A stretch of DNA of 64,000 nucleotides, taken from the NCBI RefSeq assembly GCF_020509005.1, contig NC_063015.1:4402001-4466000 (forward strand), given 5' to 3'. The stretch's first letter is position 1. Each line of letters begins with the position of its first letter. Source of the DNA: Fulvia fulva. Taxonomy: Eukaryota; Ascomycota; Dothideomycetes; Mycosphaerellales; Mycosphaerellaceae. The notes under the pieces are model-generated. The model searched no databases and was not told the origin of the DNA. It saw only the letters and a list, made by a program, of their open reading frames with translations. Shown in pieces: positions 31,323 to 42,509 of this stretch. Both the position numbers and the translations under genes were made by a program.

Positions 31323-32708
31323 GTGGCGCTATATTCCTCAGGCCCGGGACGCTTATGTGTGGTGAAAATTCTCTTCAGCAGTACAGGGCGTTATCTAATT
31401 GGCGAGATGCCGGTCCTGCTAGTCGCGAGTACACTTTGGTAGTGTGGAATGGAGGAAGAGACCTGCAAGAGGATTCGAACTGCATATAGCCCGACCGTCA
31501 GGTCAGTGTCACACGCAGCTGGCACGATCGGCTAAAAGTCGCATGAGCATTTCGCCGGGAAGCCACATGTCTCTTTGGACGACGAGGACTGATGACGCGG
31601 CTTGGTCAGCGGTGCAGTACAGTGTGTTGCGGTCGAGAATTGCCACCTCATCCGTCATCCATGAGCTCTTGACCCAGGAGCAATGACGGACAGGTGGCAA
31701 AACTTGTATGCTGGCGGATTTCCATCGTTGATTTGGGGCAGGCGTCTGCTCATGTCTCCTGTAACATCTTACTGTATCACGGCCATCTCGAGACGTGCTA
31801 ATGCGCAAAAAGTCATGCAAATGACCCGGCCACCCGGGGTATGCTATCAACTACAGCATCCGCAAGTGCAAAAAGAAAAAGCAAAACATACAGCACGAGT
31901 TCTTCCCACTAGAGCTTTACACACAGATCTTCTTGTACGCAGGTGGATTGCAGTCAATTGAAGGGACACTTCTTCAGGAGGAGCTTAAGCTCAACCTACG
32001 ATCGCAGTGGAGTCGGACTTGGTGCTGGATCGTTGACTTCTGGACAAGATAGATTGTGGTCACCCGTCGTAGTACTAAACTCGCGGTGGGTAGCTTGGGT
32101 ATTGAGCGGTTGAACCGTTCAGCTATTCATCCCACCGTTTGTGGCCGTATGTGCCGGAATAAACAGCTTGACGACTTATAGGGGTAAGAGGTTGCGAGCT
32201 GGAGGTAGTAAGGATGCACCTTTCACACTCGGCCTATTTGACAGATCCATTGGACTCGACTGTGCCTCAAAGTCAGCGCATACTACTCCTTGCTGTCACC
32301 AAGTCTTGCCATCACCGGCACAAACCTCACACCCTCACACCATCATCGACCCGACCTCGCCCACCCTCGTGCCCAGCTTCGCTCGTGAATCGACACCTCA
32401 CAAATCACTCTACCTCAACTCTTTCCGCATTGGAGGGGCCACACGTGCCTGCAAAGTCTGAACTCATGTCGACGGATGAGATGGCGCCCCGCTCGACTCC
32501 ACATGCGCAGGGTCTCCTCCTTTGAATCTCTCGCCAATTCGTCTGCAACCAGTGATGTGGCACTGCCGGCAGGCATCGCAGCGCACCTGAGCTTGCCGCC
32601 TCCTGCAAACCTCCTGCACATGTAGCCCGTTATATGCAGTCTTCTATGCGATACGCTTACAGCATCAATGTCTGTCTTCTCTTCCAGACACTCCTGTGCT
32701 CAACGCGT
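31323..32708. other. No firm gene
   Basis: A minus-strand frame at 31509-31850 (VKSSWMTDEVAILDRNTLYC) looks mildly coding and could be a fragment of a larger gene. A + frame near 31860-32050 (FFPLELYTQIFLYAGG) recalls an F-box start. Neither can be extended with confidence. Confidence 0.3.
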
Positions 32709-33039
32709 TCAGCTGTTTCCGCTTGCAGCACTTCCGTCACCTTCGCTCTTATTACTGCTCGAGTTTTGCTTGTCGCTTTTGCCAGCCTCCGCCTCCTTCT
32801 GTGTTTTCTCCGCTTCAGCCAGCATTGCTTCGATTCTGGCCTCCATCACGTTCAACTGGTTCTCCAATGCTGTGGCGGTGCGCTCGCCTTTCGTCAGCTC
32901 TTGGAATGCCTGCGAGATGGATCAGCCTCGGCTCTGCCACCGACTCGACTCTGCCACCGACTCGACTCTGCCATACCCTCGCAAGATCAGCAGCATCTCC
33001 AGTACCATCTGCAGAAGCCACAGGTCTTTCAGGCGCCAT
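32709..33039 (-). CDS. Small coiled-coil protein (87 aa, two exons)
   Basis: Exon 1 (32977-33039) encodes MAPERPVASADGTGDAADLAR; a 67-bp intron (GTATGG..GCAG) leads to exon 2 (32709-32909), which begins AFQELTKGERTATALENQLN. The helical stretch runs on through VMEARIEAMLAEAEK to a Ser/Asn/Gly-rich acidic end. Joining is in phase 0. The unspliced frame on either side breaks, so the intron is needed. It looks like a small conserved accessory subunit with one amphipathic helix, but I cannot name it. The intron carries a 17-bp tandem duplication (CTCTGCCACCGACTCGA). Confidence 0.65.
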
Positions 33040-33268
33040 CTTTGTTAGTTGAGGTCGTGAGTGAAGTTCACAGCTTGGCAGATCGGTGCAACACAATGCC
33101 GCCGGGAATCTGAACCCCGAGGTGCCGCTTGTGCTTACCAAATGGCCTCATCAATGACGGCGACGCCCGTTCTGATTAGTAGACAACGCGAAGGCCTTTG
33201 TTGATGTTGTGAAGTTCATACAAGACATTCAAGAGCGAGAGTGAGGTCTACAGACTTCTTCAATCGAC

Positions 33269-34444
33269 ATGGAGACCCATACCACTGAAACCTCGCCCGA
33301 TAGGACCACTGTCTCAGCTTACTCATGTCAGCAAGCATTGCGTGATAGAGCTCGACGAGGATCGCAAGGTGACACCATCGACATCTCACCACCGCCTCGA
33401 CCGACGACTTCCCGGCTGGAATCTTCACGCGATGACCATCCGTACTGCCTGGAGCAATTCGTAGAAGAGGCGGCACACAAGCCCAAGCGCGACACTGTTC
33501 TATATCTTGCCTATGGCTCCAATTTGTCCAGCGAGAAGTTCCGCAAGGACAGAGGCATCAAGCCTCTTTCGCAGATCAACGTACTAGTGCCGTCCCTGCG
33601 GATGACATTCGATCTTCCAGGGATACCCTACGCCGAGCCTTGTTTCGCGAACAGTGCACGACGCGATCCTCACGACGACATCTCACACTCGAACAGCGAC
33701 GACGAGAAGACATCCCTCCTACCCTCAAAAGATGGCAACGGAGGCTACCTTGATGGCTGGCATAAAGGCCTCATAGGAGTCGTCTATGAAGTCACGCCCG
33801 AAGACTACGCTCACATCATCGCGACAGAAGGAGGGGGGTCAGGGTATCAGGACATATTGGTTGAATGCCATCCCTTCGCTAACGCAGATCCTCGCGAAGC
33901 TGTTCCCAAGCATCCCACTCTTCCTCCCTTCAAAGCCCACACCCTGTTCGCACCCGCTGTTCCTGACGGCGAACCACCGAAGAAAGGAGGACACCTGCAG
34001 CGACCACGTGCAGACTATGCCCAGGCATCAGCGCGGTACTTGAAGTTGATTACGGATGGTGCAGAAGAGTGCAAATTGCCGTATGAGTATCAAGAATACT
34101 TGTTGTCCCTTCAGCCATACACCATTACCACAACGAAGCAGAGGTTGGGCCAGTTCGTGATTCTTGCAACGTGGCTGCCGATTGTGCTGAGTATGTTCGC
34201 GCTGGGGAAGCTGGTTGCGGGTAAGAACGGGAGGGCACCAAAGTGGATGAGGGAGCTCACGAATGCGGTGTTTAAGGCCGTGTGGAAGAGTTATGATGGC
34301 TTCTTCCAGCCACTATTTGGTGACGGGGAGAGAACCATTGAGAAGGGAGGCAACGAGGACAGTCAAAGTGAAGGCAGACGTGGCAAGTCCATGATACGAC
34401 AGAGAAGTCAAGACAGTCATAGCGATGTTGAGAAAGGCATATGA
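33269..34444 (+). CDS. Gamma-glutamylcyclotransferase-like protein
   Basis: 391 residues, single exon. After a disordered N-terminus (1-70) comes the substrate-loop signature YLAYGSN at 79-85. A conserved fold follows: GVVYEVTPEDYAHIIATEGG, with E187 in the place of the catalytic acid. This is the AIG2/GGCT superfamily, which releases 5-oxoproline from gamma-glutamyl compounds in glutathione turnover. A hydrophobic segment (FVILATWLPIVLSMFALG, about 295-315) suggests a membrane anchor, after which comes a basic cytosolic tail. Acidic and Gly-rich insertions lengthen it relative to simple GGCTs. The real substrate is unknown. Confidence 0.8.
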   Translation: METHTTETSPDRTTVSAYSCQQALRDRARRGSQGDTIDISPPPRPTTSRLESSRDDHPYCLEQFVEEAAHKPKRDTVLYLAYGSNLSSEKFRKDRGIKPLSQINVLVPSLRMTFDLPGIPYAEPCFANSARRDPHDDISHSNSDDEKTSLLPSKDGNGGYLDGWHKGLIGVVYEVTPEDYAHIIATEGGGSGYQDILVECHPFANADPREAVPKHPTLPPFKAHTLFAPAVPDGEPPKKGGHLQRPRADYAQASARYLKLITDGAEECKLPYEYQEYLLSLQPYTITTTKQRLGQFVILATWLPIVLSMFALGKLVAGKNGRAPKWMRELTNAVFKAVWKSYDGFFQPLFGDGERTIEKGGNEDSQSEGRRGKSMIRQRSQDSHSDVEKGI

Positions 34445-34677
34445 CGAGATGATAGCATGCATGTATGAATGTCAACTAAGAAAAAATTGATCCTTACCCC
34501 GGAGTCGTGGTGCTCCTTCCCCATGGACGACAGTCGCGTAACATCCTGGTCGCGCGCATTGGTGCCTGCCTTGAAAGAGGCAGTTGCCACCTTCCGATAA
34601 CCTCATCCTCAACATCCACTTCACTTCCACTCCAAATTATGTCGCCATCCAGTCGTCGATAGACACGCACACATGTG

Positions 34678-37600
34678 ATGGCGAAGGCTACTGTTACGCA
34701 AAGCTCGCTCAACGCCAGTCGGGACCACGAAACTCCCCTAGCAGCTCCTGCGGTGGCACGATCTCCATCTATCAGACAGGAACGACAGCCCAACGCATCT
34801 CGTTCGCGCAACAGCAGTCGGGACAGCACCCAGATCGTCAAGGAGTCTGTCGAAAATCTTCTAGAGAACTCTCCTATTCAGCAGCGGTCCTCACCGACTG
34901 TATCAGAACGACCGTCGGCCCACTTCGTTCCTGCCGACAACAGCGACGAGCTGTACGACGCGACACCTCAGGCCAAGCTTCGGAAAGCACCACGAAAATT
35001 GCCCTCAAAGAACGTCTCCACCGATGATACTCAGGCTATTGCGGGCAAGCTATTTGACGATTGCGAGACGCAGCAGGCAGGTGCCGCGTCTACGCCGACA
35101 AAGTCCGCAACTCCAGGACGACCGCTAAGCCAACTTTTCTCGGAGGACGCACCAGCACCTGACAACACAGCTAGAGTGGTCTCAAAGCCAAGAGTATTCA
35201 CTCAAACAACCAGATCGAACGAGGTCGATCCAGCTCCGGCCACGTCAGCGGAGCGACCAGGCAGCAAGGCGAGCCGCAACAACAGCGACCAGAGCAGTGC
35301 GGCCATTTCAACACCCGGTAACCCAAGTGCTAACTCAAAGACGAGCATAATGGCTTCCGATGCCAAGAGTACTGCGACGGCCCACAAGCAATCGAAGAGC
35401 CGGACTGCCTTGCCTAGCACCAGTGCTAAGGCAAAGCTGGATGCCCTGGAAGCTGCTGAAACAGGCAAGAACGCTAGCGCTCACGTTCCTGCCGTCAAGG
35501 CTACTTCCACAACCCAAGCTCTAGTCAGTGTCAATGCTCAAGCTGGAGCTTCGGAGAAACCGACCACGCGAGGGACGACAAAGAATGTGCCAGCAGCGGT
35601 CAAGGACAGCCTTGTGAAGGAGCAACGAACTCGTCCGGGAAAGTTGACAACGTTGAAGAAACCAATGGCTGGTACAAATGCTCCATTTTCGAAGGACGCC
35701 ACCGTCAGTGATTGCGCTGAGGCAGGCACCGGCGCGTCTGCGCAGCGAAGCATAAAAGTTACTGCCAAGAATGATGAGAAGGATAAACTCACAGCCACCT
35801 CCAAGCACAAGCGGAACTCAGGGCCCTTTGTGGAAGACGACGATGGCAGCGATACAGCGGGTGAAGCAAATGGCAACGAGCGTCACAGAGACAAGAAGGA
35901 TGACTCCATCGCGGCAGTCAAGGTGACACACTCAGAGGCAGGAACCAAGCGCAAAGCTCGCCACGTGGATCCTGACGAGGGCGATGAAGACCTGGTAGAC
36001 AGGATACCCGAAGTTGTCAAGGGGTCAGGCGCCCTTGCTGGTGTTTCCACGAAGAGCAAACGACAGAAACAGGCAGTGATGTCGTCTTACAAGAACGATG
36101 AGGTCGACGAGAACGACGATGACTATGCAACGCCTAAGTCGCCTGTGAAGAATGCTCCCAAGAACACGAAGAAGAGCAAGACAGCAAGCAAGGTGAAGGC
36201 CCCTTCACCAAGTACAGCACGACGGCCAGCAGGGACCACAAGAGGTCGAGTCGGAGCCAACAACAATACCAAAACACCCAAACATGGCACTGCCGTTACC
36301 AAGATGCAGGAGCACGCGACAACGCAAGAGAGTGAAGAGCAGGAGACACATGATGGGAGTCCAGATGTTGTGCAGAAGGCGGACCAGACACGCAACTCGT
36401 CTGTCGTCCGTGCCGTGCAATCCCCACAGTCTCGTCATGACAAAGTTTTCACGGCTGCTGGCAGTAAGGTCGAAGGCAAGAAAGCAGTGCATCGGAGCCA
36501 AGCTCAAGGCAGTGGCATGCCGGCCAGACAAAAGAATCCTCCGCCTACGGCGTCGAATCTAGAAGGCCGGACCCATGATAACGCGATCATGCTGTCTGAA
36601 GGTAATGATAGCTCAAGCTCATTTGCTAGCTCAATTGCTGGCTCGCCTGCGCGCGAGACTGCGATCACGACTACGAAGGATACAACCGCAGAACCGCAAG
36701 CGCCAATGGTTCCAAAGACACCGGCCCCACCCATGCAATCAAGTCCACCCATAAAGATGGATAACGATGCCATGAAGCTGGCAGAGCTGCAGATGACTGT
36801 GCGGTCGAATAAGTCGAATGGGATCGGCTTCGACAAGTCTGGTCCGAGAAACCAAGGCGTAGCCTCTGTCAAGACACCAGGACCGAAGTCGGTGAAGAAG
36901 ATGCCAGTGGCACCCTCTATTACAAGATTCAAAGACGAACTAAAACGCAAGGGTGGACCATCATCCTTTGCCACCAGCGTACGGAGTGGACCACCTGTGC
37001 AGCGGGCCTCATCGAGCAACCTCGCTTCCAATGTCGACGATGCTCTAGGCAATCTGCGCAGGAAGCCAGCCAAGTATCCTTTGAGGATGTTACCAGAGCC
37101 TGAAGACAATGTCGCAATTCCGCACCGGCAGCAGCATGCAGTACGCACAGAAGTGGATCCGGTAGAGGTCGATGAGTTTACCAACATTGACGACTACGAC
37201 GATGATGATGATACACTCGTGCCAATGTTCTCGCCACCAAAGTCGGCAACTCCGAAGCTGAACGCCGAGCAGCAGGTCCGGCCAGCGCCTGTCAAGACCC
37301 GTGCTGCGAATGTAAGAGCTGGTGGCCATGTTCAGCGGCAAGTTCACGGGGGTATCACCACTGAGCCTGTCACATTGGAGGCAGTACCACCAATACCAAC
37401 ACAAGCGGGCGTAAGTGAGAGTCTTCCGCAGAAACCACAACAACCGGCGCCCTCGAAGCCAAAGCTCATTGCTGACGAACAAGGTGTGAAGCTGCCTTCG
37501 AAAAGATTGCCTCCCATGGACCAGGAGAACAGGCCCGCCGCGAAGCGATCGAAGGCCGATATTAGCGACGACAATATCATGGATCACGGCAAGCGACGCA

Positions 37601-38931
37601 CCAGGGCAGTCCAAGGTCCCCTGCAGCCAGACCAAAGCCCGTCTCAGGGCAAGGCATTTGGCCTCATGCCGAGGCAAACTGAGCCCGGAAGACCTTTCGA
37701 GAAGTCCGTACCTGCCCCAATTCAGATCCCCGAGCGCACACGACCTGTTAGGGCACGCCTGAACAGACAAACGACGAATGGCTCCCAGAGAGTCGACATG
37801 TGCGGTAGCCCTGTACCTCCACGGATGGTCGTCGGTCATGCAAAGACTGTTTTGGAGACTTTCTCGCAGCAGGCTGGCCTGGTCTCTGACCGGGACGCTG
37901 TCGAGAGGACACTCAAAAAGCACCTTCCGCAGCTCCCAGCAGGCGTCCAGCAGCCGGAAAATGACTTGCGATACAATGGCCCGCAGTTTCACCAGCCACA
38001 GCCCTTATCAAGCAACACAAAGCCCGTCCCAGCTGCCCCGCAAGCAGACTCTGCAATGGTTCCTAGACTGGAGCTGAGCGAGTCGCAGTCGGAGAAGTTT
38101 CTCGACAAGCGTGATGATCTTGCTAGAATGCTCAATCCCTTCTCCGGATCGAAGAAAGATGCCATCACTCAAGGCTCTGAGATCGCTATGCAGGCAGTGG
38201 GTGGAATGGCAGAGCAGCTTGACGAGCAGACGACTCTCATTGAGGACGCATATGTCTTGGAGGAAGCAGACGGCCATACCACCATGATCCGCACGAAGCC
38301 TAACGTGCAGCAGAGCCAGCGGCCATTTTCAAATCGGACAAGCAGCGAAGACGATGGCGATCTGTCCGACGACGACCTGTCCAGGCTGCGTGCCGTCGCA
38401 TCTTTGACACGCCGCCAGCCGGAAGAAGATCCAGACAGGACCCTCGTCAACGACGATGATAGTAACGACTTCCGGGATCAAGTAGGGAATGTGCCAAACC
38501 AAGAAGCTCAACACGGACTCGAGGATCCTGAGTTCTCGGATCCCGCCTCAGATGATCTAATGGCATGGCGCAAGACACTGAAGCCGCACCAACTGAATCT
38601 TTCAAATGAGCTGATCAAGGTTGCCCAGCGCCTTACGAAGATCTTTGTCCAGCATGAGAACAGTCTCTCGCGCAACGCGGAGAACGCGGATCGACAAAAC
38701 ATCTACGACGTCGGGCAGGAGGAGATCGCTCGTGCTCAGCTCTACGCAACGAAGATGGAGGAGCTACGGCGATTGAAACGAGCACACAAGAAAGACTTAA
38801 AGAAATGCCAGTCGAATCTTGTAGAGCAACTCGAGCAGAAGAAAAAAGAGCAGGAGGAGAGGGAGGTCAAGTTTGCGCAGTGGGAGGAGGAGAACGACAA
38901 TTTGGAGTCGCTGGTCAGTAAGCTTTCGTGA
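34678..38931 (+). CDS. Large disordered protein with C-terminal coiled coil
   Basis: 1417 residues in a single open frame; the ATG at 34678 is preferred, and the triplet before it is GTG with a stop shortly upstream. Most of the protein is Ser/Thr/Lys/Pro-rich low complexity with several basic nuclear-localisation-like clusters (HKRNS, GTKRKARH, KSKRQKQ) and acidic Asp runs (IDDYDDDDDTL). The last 130 residues are ordered: a helical LKPHQLNLSNELIKVAQRL block and a Lys/Glu-rich coiled coil (KKKEQEEREVKFAQWEEEN). It is probably a nuclear, chromatin- or chromosome-associated protein. Family not recognised; undetected introns are possible. Confidence 0.75.
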   Translation: MAKATVTQSSLNASRDHETPLAAPAVARSPSIRQERQPNASRSRNSSRDSTQIVKESVENLLENSPIQQRSSPTVSERPSAHFVPADNSDELYDATPQAKLRKAPRKLPSKNVSTDDTQAIAGKLFDDCETQQAGAASTPTKSATPGRPLSQLFSEDAPAPDNTARVVSKPRVFTQTTRSNEVDPAPATSAERPGSKASRNNSDQSSAAISTPGNPSANSKTSIMASDAKSTATAHKQSKSRTALPSTSAKAKLDALEAAETGKNASAHVPAVKATSTTQALVSVNAQAGASEKPTTRGTTKNVPAAVKDSLVKEQRTRPGKLTTLKKPMAGTNAPFSKDATVSDCAEAGTGASAQRSIKVTAKNDEKDKLTATSKHKRNSGPFVEDDDGSDTAGEANGNERHRDKKDDSIAAVKVTHSEAGTKRKARHVDPDEGDEDLVDRIPEVVKGSGALAGVSTKSKRQKQAVMSSYKNDEVDENDDDYATPKSPVKNAPKNTKKSKTASKVKAPSPSTARRPAGTTRGRVGANNNTKTPKHGTAVTKMQEHATTQESEEQETHDGSPDVVQKADQTRNSSVVRAVQSPQSRHDKVFTAAGSKVEGKKAVHRSQAQGSGMPARQKNPPPTASNLEGRTHDNAIMLSEGNDSSSSFASSIAGSPARETAITTTKDTTAEPQAPMVPKTPAPPMQSSPPIKMDNDAMKLAELQMTVRSNKSNGIGFDKSGPRNQGVASVKTPGPKSVKKMPVAPSITRFKDELKRKGGPSSFATSVRSGPPVQRASSSNLASNVDDALGNLRRKPAKYPLRMLPEPEDNVAIPHRQQHAVRTEVDPVEVDEFTNIDDYDDDDDTLVPMFSPPKSATPKLNAEQQVRPAPVKTRAANVRAGGHVQRQVHGGITTEPVTLEAVPPIPTQAGVSESLPQKPQQPAPSKPKLIADEQGVKLPSKRLPPMDQENRPAAKRSKADISDDNIMDHGKRRTRAVQGPLQPDQSPSQGKAFGLMPRQTEPGRPFEKSVPAPIQIPERTRPVRARLNRQTTNGSQRVDMCGSPVPPRMVVGHAKTVLETFSQQAGLVSDRDAVERTLKKHLPQLPAGVQQPENDLRYNGPQFHQPQPLSSNTKPVPAAPQADSAMVPRLELSESQSEKFLDKRDDLARMLNPFSGSKKDAITQGSEIAMQAVGGMAEQLDEQTTLIEDAYVLEEADGHTTMIRTKPNVQQSQRPFSNRTSSEDDGDLSDDDLSRLRAVASLTRRQPEEDPDRTLVNDDDSNDFRDQVGNVPNQEAQHGLEDPEFSDPASDDLMAWRKTLKPHQLNLSNELIKVAQRLTKIFVQHENSLSRNAENADRQNIYDVGQEEIARAQLYATKMEELRRLKRAHKKDLKKCQSNLVEQLEQKKKEQEEREVKFAQWEEENDNLESLVSKLS

Positions 38932-40230
38932 GAATGTGATACTATTGCCAGAAATGGAGGATATGCTGCACGATGTTATGGGAAGGATCTTGGAACGGAT
39001 ATGATGTTAGTGGCCCGATATGTGTACGCATCGATGTAGCTTATGAATGATGGTAATGGACGTATCGATACAACGGTCTTTTGGAATCATATGCTATCAA
39101 GAGACAACGATTCCATAAGCGATGGACTGTGGTGACGTTTCGGGGGCCATTTTACCTCACTCCTCGACCCGTTGGAGCTCGATGATGATCAATCAGTCGA
39201 CTCTCTACCATGACTGGCATATTTCTGGGCTGCAGACGCTCTAGTACCATGGTGATGGCGCGAGACTGCGTGACTGAGAGAAAGGGCCTTTCATCTCAAC
39301 GCGTAATCACAAAGGCAGCTTTGTATTCCATCCTCTGCACGGCGGCTGCGCATGATCTGGACACGGGACACAGGAGGATTGAAGTGTCTCGCCCTGGGTC
39401 GGTCTTGCTGTCATTAATGGGAGGCAGGCAGTACTCGCGGTGTTCTTGAACACCGATGATCCCAACAAGTCACCCACCGCCGGAGCCAGTGTCTCGTAGG
39501 CGCCGAGCAGCTCGCGAGACGCTACTGTATCGCAATCTACCGCCCGTATCGTGCCGTGGGGCGTCCAAGTGACGCGTGGACGTAATCAAGACTTCAACGG
39601 TTTCGCGCCACGGCGCCAGAGAACTTTTCGTTCTTGGCCCTCAACGTCGAGGTGGGACACATTGCGCTGGACGATGGACGGGCGAGGGCTTTTTGTAGAC
39701 GAGGTGATCGCTTTGTGAGGATGTGGCTGTCTTTCGATGGGCACGATATCAGTTTCTTAGTGTAGTAACTGCTTGCAGAGTGGCAGTGTTGAGTACGCGC
39801 CGCATTGCTTCGACGACATCGAGATTGTCGACGGTGTCCGAAGCACCCTCGTCAGGTCATACTCTCCATCACCTTTGGAGTACGCTGGCCGCCTCTGCTT
39901 CCAGAAATCGCCAAAGAATTCTAGCAGGCGCGAGTATTGTGCTTTCGAGACCGACGAGGGGCATGATGTTGTAACATTCTCCAGTCAGCGTCAAGGCGAG
40001 AGGGCTGTCGGATAACACTGTGCGAGTGGTGGCCTATGTGTCTTTCGAATAGCATTATTACATGCCTATGAATACCTGCAGATGATCTATCTGCAGCCGC
40101 ACTCGACTCGCGTCATTAGAAAAATAAGTACATGAAATGGCCTGTTTTATCCTCATGCTGTCGTCTTCGCATTTGCCTGTCTCTGGTAATTGTCTCCCTC
40201 TCGAAACTCACGCCCTCATAAGCGAAACGC
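38932..40230. other. Intergenic, no gene seen
   Basis: Only short frames with no recognisable protein. It separates two genes that converge on it. Confidence 0.45.
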
Positions 40231-41443
40231 TTACAAGAAAAGGGCACCAAGAGCCAAAAGAGCAACTGGCGCAGCAGACGCGATAGCGGCACCACCAGTG
40301 TATGTGGCTGGCATGGATGGCTTGGTGTCGTTACCGTGTGGCATGTAAGCGCCAGTGCCACTTGGGCCGGCTGGTGCCGATGGGGTTCTGCCGATGAGGA
40401 AGAAGCAGTTGTCGACGGGCTTGCACTCCTGGCCGGCTGGGTACTGGTGGGCTGGGTTGCAAGAGTAGCGGCCCATGGAGTCGGTGCTGCCTGGTGCTGG
40501 GCAGACGTAGGCGGAGCCAGATGGCATTGCTGGCTGAGTGACTGTGCAGGCATCCTTGCAGATGGTGACGGTCTGCGCTGGCTTGGTGACTGGGTAGGTC
40601 TGGCCGTGGGTGTAGATGGTTGTTGGGGTTGGGCAGACTAGAATGATCGTTAGTATAGGCATCAGGTAGTACACACTATCGGTTTCACTTACCGGTGGTG
40701 TAGGCGGAGACGGTGGAGGTGGTGTAGACTGGTGGTGCCATGCTGGTGGAGGTCACGACGCAGTTGCCTGGGCAGACGGTGATGGTCGTCGCGGAGGTTG
40801 CGGTGTAGGTCTTGCCGTGAGCGGTGACGGTTGTGGCCGATGGGCAGTCTAGATGATGATTAGCTCAGATACTGGGGATAGCATTCTGTAGATTCTGCTT
40901 ACAGGTGGTGTACTGCTCAACGGTGGTGGTGTATGGGGTTGCGGAGACACCTGGGGTCACGGTGCGGAGGAAGTAGCAGCCGTCAACGAGGTCGCAGATC
41001 TGACCGTCTGGGTACTGGTGGGCTGGGTTGCAGCTGTAGCGACCCACGGAGTCGGTCATGCCCGGAGCCGGGCACTTGGAAACCTCAGATGTGGTTGGGT
41101 AGTATGCTGGGGCAGTCTGTGTGGACGAGCCTGGGTAGTAGGCTGGGGCAGTCTTGACGGAGCTGGAGCTGGCGTAGTAAGATGGGGCCACAGAGCTGCT
41201 TGCGTACTTGGTTGGCTTGTACTCAGTTGGCTTCTCCTCGGTGGTGGTTGGGGAGTAAGCTGGCTTCTCCTCAGTGGTAGTTGGGTAGGAAGCTGGCTTC
41301 TCCTCAGTGGTAGTTGGGTAGCTGGCCGGGGCGGTGGTGGTGTACTCGGCTGGGGCAGAGCTGTAGCCACCGTAGGCGTAGTTGTCCTGAGGAAGGGCGG
41401 CGGCGAAGCCCGCGAGGGCCATGGCGGCGATGGTGTACTGCAT
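40231..41443 (-). CDS. GPI-anchored cell-wall protein with two Cys modules
   Basis: 367 residues from exons 40903-41443, 40693-40848 and 40231-40637; the introns (54 and 55 bp) begin GTAAGC and GTAAGT and end TAG. A signal peptide (MQYTIAAMALAGFAAALP) is followed by a Tyr/Ser/Thr/Pro-rich region with three copies of an SYPTTTEEKP-like repeat. A Cys-rich module comes next (CPAPGMTDSVGRYSCNPAHQ, about 132-167), then a TTVTV-type linker, and a second copy of the module (CPAPGSTDSMGRYSCNPAHQ). The C-terminus has a small-residue omega region and a hydrophobic tail (APVALLALGALFL) for GPI attachment. Likely a surface adhesin or wall-structural protein; a role in host contact is conjecture. Confidence 0.85.
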
Positions 41444-42509
41444 AGCGAATGTGTTTTGGTGATGAGGTACCGTTAAAAGAGTGACGGGTTGGGTGTCGGT
41501 GAATGAGAGTGGTTGCGAGTGTGTGAAGAGAGAAGAGAAGAAGTCACGACAGCAGATACTTATCGTCGGCGTTATATTGGTGCCACCTCCTTGAAACACA
41601 TGGCTTAGTTTTTCTCGTATGCCCATCATTACGAGACAAAGGATTAGTGCAATCTCACGATGTTCCTGAAAGGCCAGTGCAGATGCAGCAAGATTCGACC
41701 ATTGAAAGGCGGTTTCTCCATGGCCTTGGTACGACTACTGCAGGTACCGCAGGAAAACATGCCCGCAGCCGGCGCTGTCACCGTTCCGGCAACAGAAGCT
41801 TTTGCGGACCGTCCGCTGTCTCCAGTCAAAGGACATCTCCTATTCCGTATCCTTCGCAGTGCCTCGTACCCACGTTGCATTGCAGGTACAGGCCGAACAA
41901 GCTCATTCGCTGGCGCGTAGAATGCGCGTCTCGGTAAAGCCTAAACACGAGAAATTCCCTCGGTATGTCGTAGTCGTCAGAGGATCTTAGCACCAACGCC
42001 CAGATGGAATCGACACGGCTTGTGGCCTTAACACTGCTGACACTGTGGCCTTCACGCGTCTTCCAAACAACGACGCGTCGCAACGACCTTTCTTATCAAA
42101 ACAACTACCTGGAAGCACCGACCTATCTTGGACAGCGCTCTAGGTCGCTGGAGCTCCCTTCCACAAGAGGAACCATTCTAGAGTTGCGATCACTTTGAAC
42201 GACGTGCTTGCCTCGCGCGCTCGGGTATCGTGCCAGTCCCATGCGCAGTCGTCCCCGAGTGTTCGCAAGCTCACACGTCGTCCTCGGTGCTCCGGGGGTA
42301 CTTACTGCCCACAGTTTGGATTGAAGAGAGCTTGTTGAAACAGGCTGGATTGCAGTGGACAGTGTGGTTCGACAAGAGTGGTTTAGAAAACGCGCCAAGT
42401 TCCTCTAACATCCAAGCATATCTGAGAAACTTTTCCGTGGTACGGTGGTAGGGCTCAACGGCACGTGTCTTGGCGAGTAGCAGTGCGGCACATTCTTGTT
42501 GGTAGGCGG
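41444..42509. other. Intergenic, no gene seen
   Basis: It includes the promoter side of the wall-protein gene and the 3' flank of the cyclophilin gene. No supported frame. Confidence 0.4.

Noticed and set aside
31444..31530. A GATTCGAAC string suggesting a tRNA T-loop
   Set aside because: The flanking bases do not form a T stem or an acceptor stem on either strand.
39210..40015. Several + frames of 79-83 codons between genes
   Set aside because: No start context, motif or codon pattern supports them; they overlap each other.
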